Shown here: positions 58,565 to 64,000 of the stretch, piece after piece
Layout of the letters: each line of letters opens with the position of its first letter
Numbering within the stretch: position 1 is the first letter of the stretch
Origin: Paenibacillus riograndensis SBR5
Lineage (GTDB): Bacteria > Bacillota > Bacilli > Paenibacillales > Paenibacillaceae
Direction: 5' to 3'
Assembly (NCBI RefSeq): GCF_000981585.1
Contig: NZ_LN831776.1
Coordinates: 1,441,001-1,505,000, forward strand
Length of the DNA stretch: 64,000 nucleotides
Translations under genes and position numbers: made by a program
The notes under the pieces: generated by a model
What the model was told of the DNA's origin: nothing
Seen by the model: only the letters and a program-made list of their open reading frames with translations
Database searches by the model: none

Positions 58565-59842
58565 GTGAAGAACCAGGAGACGTGGAAGAAACGAGGAATC
58601 ATCCGGCAGATTCTAAAAGATCACTTTCATGGATTCATGGAAATGCACGGACATCACTTGCCCAAAGGACTTCATAGCAGCATCACGGAAACCGTGAATA
58701 AAGCGATACGCTGTGGCACACGGGATATGGGCTATGCCAGATATGAGTGCAAGGGATGCACGAAGGGAGCACCGGAGCCCGTGTTTATTTGCTTTACCTG
58801 TAAAAGCCGCTTTTGTCATGGATGTGGGAAGAAATATACGGATGAATGGGCGGAAAAGCAGCAAGAGCGAATCCTAAATGTACCTCATCGTCACATGGTA
58901 TTTACGGTGCCGCAAGAATTGCGCAAGGTATTTTTTCAAGACCGACACAAGTTAAATGAACTGAGTAAGCAAGTGGCCAAGGTCATTCAATATTATTACC
59001 GGCGGAAAAACAAGAGCAAGAAATATGAAGTCGGTGTCATTACAGTGATTCATACGTTTGGAAGAGATTTAAAATTCAACCCACATATCCATACATTAAT
59101 CACAGAAGGTGCGCTAGAGCAGAACAAGGAGTGGAAGAAGGTAGAGTATATCTCCTATGAGTACTTGCGGAAAGCGTGGCAGAAGCTACTTCTGGATTTA
59201 ATGATGAAATGGTATCCGAAGGAAGAATGGATAAAGGGACTGGTGAATGAGCTATACCAGCGTTATCCGCAGGGGTTCTACGTAAATGCGGAGCAGCGGA
59301 TGAAAGATGCCCGGGGAGCCTCGAAATATATAGGGCGTTACTTAGCGCGCCCGGCGATTGCAGAGTACCGTGTAGTCAGCTATGACTACCACAAGGTACA
59401 CTACTGGTACAAGGATCACCGAACAGGGAAACGGGTGGACGTCGTGTCGCCAGTAATGAAATTTATCTATGATTTGGTCCAGCACATCCCCCCGAAGCAT
59501 TTCCGGATGGTGGGCCGCTATGGTCTATATAGCAGAGGAAAAAACAAAGAGTCGCAGAAGGTGATTAATCTGTGGCGGTTCATGGTACATAAACAAATCG
59601 AAATGACGTTTCCTGCGGAAGAACGAAAGAAAAAAAGTTACCGCCAGCGGATGTTGGAAAGCTACGGGCGAGACCCGATGCGCTGTCCATGCTGCAAGCA
59701 CCGGATGTTGCTTGTGGTGATTTGGCATGCAGAATATGGGCGAATTTATTATTATGACGAGGAGCGAGAATACGCAAACCAAAAGAAATGGGGGATGAGA
59801 AAAGGTGGGAAAAGTACGAGGACAAAAGAACGAACAGGATAA
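58565..59842 (+). CDS. IS91 family HUH transposase
   Basis: A 425-residue rolling-circle transposase. A zinc-binding N-terminus (CKGCTKG, CFTCKSRFCHGCGKKYTDEW) is followed by VPHRHMVFTVP, the HUH histidines in LKFNPHIHTLI, and GASKYIGRYLARPAIAEYRV with the candidate catalytic tyrosine region. A C-terminal CPCCKHRM motif follows. These are IS91/IS801-type features. I prefer GTG 58565, 7 bases after AGGAGG (58552-58557); ATG 58559 touches the ribosome site and ATG 58511 lies in the flanking repeat. Apparently intact. Confidence 0.88.
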   Translation: MKNQETWKKRGIIRQILKDHFHGFMEMHGHHLPKGLHSSITETVNKAIRCGTRDMGYARYECKGCTKGAPEPVFICFTCKSRFCHGCGKKYTDEWAEKQQERILNVPHRHMVFTVPQELRKVFFQDRHKLNELSKQVAKVIQYYYRRKNKSKKYEVGVITVIHTFGRDLKFNPHIHTLITEGALEQNKEWKKVEYISYEYLRKAWQKLLLDLMMKWYPKEEWIKGLVNELYQRYPQGFYVNAEQRMKDARGASKYIGRYLARPAIAEYRVVSYDYHKVHYWYKDHRTGKRVDVVSPVMKFIYDLVQHIPPKHFRMVGRYGLYSRGKNKESQKVINLWRFMVHKQIEMTFPAEERKKKSYRQRMLESYGRDPMRCPCCKHRMLLVVIWHAEYGRIYYYDEEREYANQKKWGMRKGGKSTRTKERTG

Positions 59843-60053
59843 CCCGAGCGAATGGGATTTGTGGGAGCCATGGGAGGAAGAACCTGAGGTATGGATTGAT
59901 TATGTCTGCGTAGAATGTGGGATGGTAGATCCTGTCCCTGAATTTATAGTGGCAGAGTGTTCGTATGAACTTGAAGCCGGAGCATCCCCGGAGTTCTTCT
60001 GTCCGGTTTGTAATGGAACCTTGGTGAGAAAAGAAGAGCCAGCGGACAAATGA
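59805..60053 (+). CDS. Small zinc-ribbon protein of the IS91-like element
   Basis: An 82-residue acidic protein (WDLWEPWEEEPEVWIDYVC) with two CxxC pairs, YVCVECGM and FFCPVCNG, that should bind one zinc. It overlaps the transposase end by 38 bases in another frame and starts at GTG 59805 behind a weak site (GAGAAAAGG). Being inside the flanking repeats, it belongs to the element; it may assist transposition or regulate it. I do not recognise a named family. Confidence 0.6.
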   Translation: MGKVRGQKNEQDNPSEWDLWEPWEEEPEVWIDYVCVECGMVDPVPEFIVAECSYELEAGASPEFFCPVCNGTLVRKEEPADK

Positions 60054-60330
60054 CCGTTGGCTAGAAGGTTATTCACCCGCCAGGGTGATTTTGTTCTTAC
60101 TTAGGAAATTATGATGTCCTTTTCTTCTGTGCTTAGCCTGCTGCATCGGATTCCAAAACATCCCATGCAGGGAGAAGGTGATCCTGCCGATAATAAGCAT
60201 AATACTTATGCTGTCTGCTTTTTTCCCGCTGTGATTGATAGTGGTGTTCAGATAATGTTCAGTGTATTATTGTACAGTACAGCTTCAGAGTGCGAAACTA
60301 TTCACACGCAAAAGGGAGTGCTAGTGAACG

Positions 60331-61239
60331 ATGGAAGCCCGAAATTATATGCTGGCCTTATCGTCGGTGCTCATAGCAGCATTGACCATCTATAGTATTT
60401 ACTATTTGTCCCCAAAATTCGGCGGCAAACATCAAAAAGCCCGCGCAATACGCGCGGTCTTCATGATTCTTATTGCAGGCGCCGGATTAAGCGTCATGCA
60501 TCTGCTGGGGATGCAGACCCTCTCGGAATATGCCCCTGATAGTGAAAGCCTGTTCCTTCCGCTCACCCTTTATGTTCTGACGCTGGCGGGGATGCTGTTC
60601 CTGTTCTCCCGGCTGCGCCAGCTCCTGGCGGAACGGGAACAGTTGAAGGAATTGGCCTACCGGGATTCCTTGACTGGTCTTTTGAACAAGAACGGCATGG
60701 ATCACTTCTGGGACCATTGCAAGCCTAACGAGCAGCTCGCCGTGCTGTTTCTGGATCTGAACCGCTTCAAAGCGATCAACGATACGCTTGGACATCATGT
60801 GGGCGATTTGCTGCTTAAAGCAGTCGGCACCACGCTGAGCCAATTCTCCAGCAAAGGCAAGCGGCATATCTTCCGCATTGGCGGGGATGAATTTGTGATC
60901 ATCGCCAAGCGCTGCAGCCGCAAGGATGCGGAACAGCTGGCGCTGCGGATTCTGGAGAAGACGACCCGCAATTATAAGCTGGAGAAACATGAATTGTTTG
61001 TTTCAGCCAGCATCGGCATTACTATGAGCCATGGCAGAATCGACCGCCAGAAGCTGCTCAAAGAGGCCGATTCTGCCATGTACAACGCCAAACAGTTGGG
61101 CAGCGGCCGCTATTCCCTGCACAAGCAGGGCCAAAGTGCAAGTCCAAGCAACCCCGCCGGCGGCTCCGCCAGCCTGCTCCACAGCAGCGCTTCCAGCACG
61201 AATAGACTTGGCGATAAGCAGAACTCCATGCGGGCGTGA
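60331..61239 (+). CDS. Membrane GGDEF-domain diguanylate cyclase
   Basis: A 302-residue protein with about three N-terminal helices (about 5-25, 40-60, 75-93) and a GGDEF domain (about 105-260) that makes cyclic di-GMP. RDSLTGLLNKNGMDHF opens it, LDLNRFKAINDTLGHHVGD follows, and the active site is the full RIGGDEF (182-188). The RxxD inhibitory site five residues upstream is missing, so product inhibition there is not expected. SVMHLLGMQTL in the membrane part resembles one MHYT-like motif. ATG 60331 follows AAAGGGAG at a wide 12-base spacing. Confidence 0.87.
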   Translation: MEARNYMLALSSVLIAALTIYSIYYLSPKFGGKHQKARAIRAVFMILIAGAGLSVMHLLGMQTLSEYAPDSESLFLPLTLYVLTLAGMLFLFSRLRQLLAEREQLKELAYRDSLTGLLNKNGMDHFWDHCKPNEQLAVLFLDLNRFKAINDTLGHHVGDLLLKAVGTTLSQFSSKGKRHIFRIGGDEFVIIAKRCSRKDAEQLALRILEKTTRNYKLEKHELFVSASIGITMSHGRIDRQKLLKEADSAMYNAKQLGSGRYSLHKQGQSASPSNPAGGSASLLHSSASSTNRLGDKQNSMRA

Positions 61240-61258
61240 GCAGGGAGTTCTGTTTTTT
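61219..61258 (+). terminator. Terminator overlapping the GGDEF gene end
   Basis: CAGAACTCC (61219-61227) lies in the last codons of the gene and pairs with GGGAGTTCTG (61243-61252), followed by TTTTTT. Confidence 0.8.
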
Positions 61259-61263
61259 CGCGG

Positions 61264-62520
61264 TTACGCTTTATTGGAATGGACGGTGTTCACTGCTCTG
61301 GCACGTCCTTTCATCAGCAGCAGGCACACAAGGGCAAACGCCATGCTGGCGGTTGCCGCATAGAACAGGGTAGAGTAATCCGTAAGGTCAATCAGCAGCC
61401 CCAGCAGGGGAGGCGATGTAATAGCAGCAAGCGAGGAGACCAAATAATATATTCCGGTCCGTGTGCCAATACTTTCTTCATTTCCTGTAGCCACTACAAA
61501 AGGATAAGAATTGATATTGATGCAAGCCCAGAATATTCCGCCCAGCAGCAGCAGACCACGCAGCAGCAGCACATTTTCTGCAAAACCTACGAGTGCAAAT
61601 ACCGCCATCAGTCCGCATACCCCAAGAATAATAACTGGCTTCTTCCCGAACCGCCCGCCCAGCCAGCCGCTTGGAATCGCAAAAATCACAAAAGCCAGCG
61701 AAAAGAAGGTGAGCGAAAAGGAAGCCGCTTGCTCACTAAGACCGAGATGATGTTTGCCGTACAAGGTGAACAACGTCTCAACACCCTGATAAGCCACGAA
61801 CCAGAAAAAGATAGCCGCCAGCAGCCAGACCGTTGTCCGGTCCAGCTGTTTTTTCAGGGAGACGCGTGCAGGTCTGCTCAAGGGAAGAACAAGCTCCCCC
61901 GGCTGAAGAGCCCTGTCAGCAGCAGGACCTGCCGGGGCATTAGCTGCCGCCGTATTGACGCCATCCCGGCCCTCCTTGATGAACCGCGATACAATGAACA
62001 GGCACAGCAGTGTGATCAGGCCAGCCGCCACGAATGGCAGCACGGGGCTCGAATCGTAAAGATAGGACCCTGCGCCAAAAGCGAGAATGGAACCTGCTCC
62101 GCCCATAAAGTTAATCAGCCCGTTGGCCTTGGTGCGCTGATGCTCCGGCGTGATGTCCGGCATCAGCGCCACCGTTGGCGACCGGTACAGGCTCATGGCC
62201 AGATTCATCAGCATCATGAACAGCAGGAGAGTGAATAGTCCGCTGTGGAACGGAATCAACATAGTCAGCACAGCAGCCAGTGGCATGCCGATCATCAAAT
62301 AGGGCATTCTGCGCCCGAAGCGGGTCGCCGTACGGTCGCTGCGGTTGCCGATCCACGGCTGCAGAAACAGTGCGAAATAATTATCGATGGTCATCATGAA
62401 GCTGATCAGGGCGACGCTATGCACATATTTTTCCAGAAAAAAAGGAACAAACGCATTGTACAAGCTCCATGTAATGCTGATGCTGAAAAAGCCGAAGCCA
62501 AGCAGCCAGACTTTTTTCAC
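61264..62520 (-). CDS. MFS transporter (SLC45/GPH-like)
   Basis: A 418-residue major facilitator with twelve predicted helices. The opening LLGFGFFSISITWSLYNAFV, the SLYRSPTVALMPDITPEHQR and KANGLINFMGGAGSI loop and the long central loop are typical of the SLC45/sugar-cation symporter branch, so a disaccharide or glycerophosphodiester-derived substrate is possible. The start is GTG 62520, 9 bases after GAGGAG. That site overlaps the stop of the upstream phosphodiesterase gene (gap 4 bases), so the two form an operon. Confidence 0.83.
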   Translation of the reverse strand: MKKVWLLGFGFFSISITWSLYNAFVPFFLEKYVHSVALISFMMTIDNYFALFLQPWIGNRSDRTATRFGRRMPYLMIGMPLAAVLTMLIPFHSGLFTLLLFMMLMNLAMSLYRSPTVALMPDITPEHQRTKANGLINFMGGAGSILAFGAGSYLYDSSPVLPFVAAGLITLLCLFIVSRFIKEGRDGVNTAAANAPAGPAADRALQPGELVLPLSRPARVSLKKQLDRTTVWLLAAIFFWFVAYQGVETLFTLYGKHHLGLSEQAASFSLTFFSLAFVIFAIPSGWLGGRFGKKPVIILGVCGLMAVFALVGFAENVLLLRGLLLLGGIFWACININSYPFVVATGNEESIGTRTGIYYLVSSLAAITSPPLLGLLIDLTDYSTLFYAATASMAFALVCLLLMKGRARAVNTVHSNKA

Positions 62521-62524
62521 TCCA

Positions 62525-63262
62525 TCACACTCCTCTGGATGCCAGCAGTCCGGCGAGTACATCCGGAACATCGGTAATAATCCCCGCTACACCGGCCTCA
62601 ATTAAATATTTCATCCGTTCCGGATCATTTACGGTCCATGGATGATAGACAACCCCATGTTCCGCAGCCCCGGCTACAAACTCCGGCAGCACGGCCAAAT
62701 GATAGGCATGCAGCGCATCGGCCTGCAGAGAAGCGGCATAATCCCATGGGCGGTACAAGCCTTCTCCATATAAAATCCCGGTGCGGATCTCCGGTGCCAG
62801 CGACTTGCAGTAAGCGAGAGAATAATGGTTGAAGCTAGACAGCACAATGCGCTCACTCATGCCATACTCCCGCACAGCGGCGATCACTTTTTCCTCCATG
62901 CCGGGGTAGAGATAGGTGCCGTTTTTCAGCTCGATATTCAGGATGGTGTCACGACCTTGCAGCAGATCGAGCAGTTCTTCCAGGACAGGAATCCGTTCTC
63001 CGGCAAATTCAGCGCCAAACCACGATCCGGCATCCGCCTTCAGTACCTCGCTCAGTGTCATATCCTTTACCAATCCGCTGCGATTCGTTGTGCGGTTCAG
63101 GCTCTCGTCGTGAATGAGGATCAGCCTTCCGTCAAGGGTCATCTGCACATCGGTTTCAATGCCGGTTGCCCCGAGCTCAAGACCTTTGCGGAATGCCGCC
63201 ATCGTATTCTCCGGACAGACCGCAGATGCGCCGCGGTGCGCAAAATTAATTGTGTTGTTCAT
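62525..63262 (-). CDS. Glycerophosphodiester phosphodiesterase
   Basis: A 245-residue GDPD-family enzyme that hydrolyses glycerophosphodiesters to glycerol 3-phosphate and an alcohol. Catalytic signatures: FAHRGASAVCPENTMAAF, IETDVQMTLDGRLILIHDES, LNRTTN and LNIELKNG. There is no signal peptide, so it is cytoplasmic. ATG 63262 lies after GGAGGAACTGAATGAG; the upstream in-frame ATG precedes that site. It is the first gene of an operon with an MFS transporter, which might import its substrate. Confidence 0.88.
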   Translation of the reverse strand: MNNTINFAHRGASAVCPENTMAAFRKGLELGATGIETDVQMTLDGRLILIHDESLNRTTNRSGLVKDMTLSEVLKADAGSWFGAEFAGERIPVLEELLDLLQGRDTILNIELKNGTYLYPGMEEKVIAAVREYGMSERIVLSSFNHYSLAYCKSLAPEIRTGILYGEGLYRPWDYAASLQADALHAYHLAVLPEFVAGAAEHGVVYHPWTVNDPERMKYLIEAGVAGIITDVPDVLAGLLASRGV

Positions 63263-63591
63263 CTCATTCAGTTCCTCCGTCTCATTAGTGTAAGTGTACA
63301 TTTGCCGCAGCAGGTGCGGGTCTTCCTATTTCATATTCAACACTCCAGCAGGAAACCCTGTCCGCCGGAAGCGAAAGGGCGCTGATTTGGCAATTTTAAC
63401 ATTGAGCTGACGTTAATGAAACATTAAGCGGGCTATTTTGGTCTGCTTTCGTGGGCTATTCGGTCTGCTTTAAATCTCATTGACGATTCAAATTTGGCCA
63501 TGCTATCATATCACTAATTCTTTTAAATCCGATAAGTAAACTATGCTTTTGCTTTCGGAAACTTTTTTTAAGATGAAAAGGGGTTTGGCGC
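63263..63591. other. 329-bp divergent intergenic region
   Basis: Between the GDPD and metQ-like genes. It holds a 19-bp direct repeat (GGGCTATTyTGGTCTGCTTT type) at 63430-63449 and 63453-63471 just upstream of the metQ-side promoter, and otherwise no recognisable gene. The metQ leader is only about 75 bases, too short for an S-box or T-box. Confidence 0.5.
63480..63509 (+). promoter_or_regulatory. Promoter of the metQ-like gene
   Basis: TTGACG (63480-63485), 18 bases, TATCAT (63504-63509), about 83 bases before the start codon. The direct repeats at 63430-63471 lie right upstream of the -35 and could bind a regulator. Confidence 0.55.
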
Positions 63592-64000
63592 ATGAAAATC
63601 AGAACATTGGCAGCTGCAGCACTGGTAGGAATGTCGGTAGTGCTTGGCGCGTGCGGGAACAAAGAGGCTGCCGGTGCAGACAAAAAGGACATCGTCGTCG
63701 GCTTTGGTGTAGGCACTTATGAGGAGCAGTTCCGCCTCGGCATTGTACCGATTCTGGAGAAAGAGGGCTATAAGGTGATGATCAAAACCTTTTCCCAGAA
63801 TATGCAGGTCAACCCGGCGATGAAGGAAGGCTCTATCGATGCCAGCATTTTTCAGAGTACCGCGTATATGGAGGGCATTAATAAGGAAATTGGTGCGGAT
63901 ATGGCAGTGCTGAATTTCGTGCCGAGTGCGCCGCAAGGGCTGTATTCCGAGAAGCACAAGTCGCTCGACGAGGTGAAGGACGGCTCGGTTATCGCAATAC
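63592..64000 (+). CDS. metQ: MetQ/NlpA-family substrate-binding lipoprotein (5' part)
   Basis: First 136 codons of a gene cut by the window end. A lipoprotein signal peptide with lipobox VLGAC (Cys21) is followed by the NlpA/MetQ domain: DIVVGFGVGTYEEQFR, PILEKEGYKVMIKTFSQNMQ, VNPAMKEGSIDASIFQSTAY and NFVPSAPQGLYSEKHKSLDE. Family members bind methionine or related amino acids for an ABC importer (MetNPQ). ATG 63592 has AAAAGGGG upstream. The specific substrate cannot be fixed from this fragment. Confidence 0.85.
   Translation, partial: MKIRTLAAAALVGMSVVLGACGNKEAAGADKKDIVVGFGVGTYEEQFRLGIVPILEKEGYKVMIKTFSQNMQVNPAMKEGSIDASIFQSTAYMEGINKEIGADMAVLNFVPSAPQGLYSEKHKSLDEVKDGSVIAI

Larger units (their letters stand above)
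58489..60113 (+). mobile_element. IS91-like HUH element with 25-bp flanking direct repeats
   Basis: TTTTGTTCTT-(GT/AC)-TTAGGAAATTATG occurs at 58489-58513 and again at 60089-60113, exactly 1600 bases apart with two differences, bracketing a transposase and a small zinc-ribbon gene. Each copy is preceded by a hairpin (58452-58490 and TCACCC-GCCA-GGGTGA at 60073-60088). GTTC and CTTG, target words known for IS91 relatives, occur in the repeats. Exact ends are not proven. Confidence 0.6.

Noticed and set aside
60111..60395. 94-codon open frame before the GGDEF gene
   Set aside because: No ribosome site, no recognisable domain, and it overlaps the GGDEF start.
1..64000. tRNA, rRNA, prophage or biosynthetic cluster genes
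   Set aside because: None recognised on reading both strands; no tRNA-like CCA ends or phage structural genes were seen.

Overview
The window looks like chromosomal DNA from an endospore-forming Firmicute, most likely Paenibacillus or a close relative. The evidence is a GerA-type germinant receptor operon, a ccpN-yqfL-glpX gluconeogenesis block, a Bce-type two-component system and ABC transporter, strong AGGAGG ribosome sites with frequent TTG and GTG starts, a yjdF gene with its leader, and mid-range base composition broken by AT-rich accessory patches. No rRNA, tRNA, CRISPR array, prophage or plasmid origin was seen. The species call is inference; no database was searched.

Layout. 0-4.5 kb: an ABC exporter pair, an MsrA-MsrB fusion whose MsrB half lacks its catalytic cysteine, and a WYL regulator followed by a DinB-family gene. 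4.5-10.9 kb: a GNAT/membrane-protein pair facing a TetR gene across a 40-bp palindrome, yjdF with a candidate riboswitch, a patch of decayed genes, helD and a GyrI-like gene. 10.9-12.3 kb: the first copy of a tnpB-only IS605-type element. 12.4-21.7 kb: LysR/aroC, small membrane and GNAT genes, a ZIP transporter, two aldo/keto reductases with an AraC regulator, a 2Fe-2S protein and a stress protein. 21.8-28.8 kb: an AT-rich stretch with a HEPN/XRE pair, an Mrr-like nuclease, a kinase-fold protein, a second WYL regulator facing a VOC gene, and an ECF sigma/anti-sigma pair. 30-32.7 kb: glpX, yqfL and ccpN. 32.8-33.5 kb: two tandem-repeat arrays. 33.5-42.3 kb: EamA/MocR, alkaline phosphatase with a Pho box, a secreted FMN-binding protein, feoA with a split feoB, and asparaginase. 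42.5-45.4 kb: SRPBCC gene, second tnpB element and third WYL regulator. 45.5-55.5 kb: Bce-type ABC transporter, five-gene ger operon, Bce-type two-component system. 55.7-64 kb: a phosphodiester glycosidase, a histidine phosphatase, two more repeat arrays, an IS91-like element, a GGDEF protein, MFS/GDPD genes and the start of a metQ-like gene.

Three patterns stand out. First, three WYL-regulator modules, each next to one small soluble protein gene (DinB, VOC or SRPBCC), share the same promoter geometry: a TGACA...TGTCA palindrome whose right half ends exactly 12 bp before the -10 box. In one module the second tnpB element sits between regulator and target. Second, four tandem arrays with different sequences share a repeat period of about 51 bp. 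Third, the ger operon carries two GerAB-type permeases and a small two-helix subunit, and separates a Bce-type sensor pair from its probable transporter.
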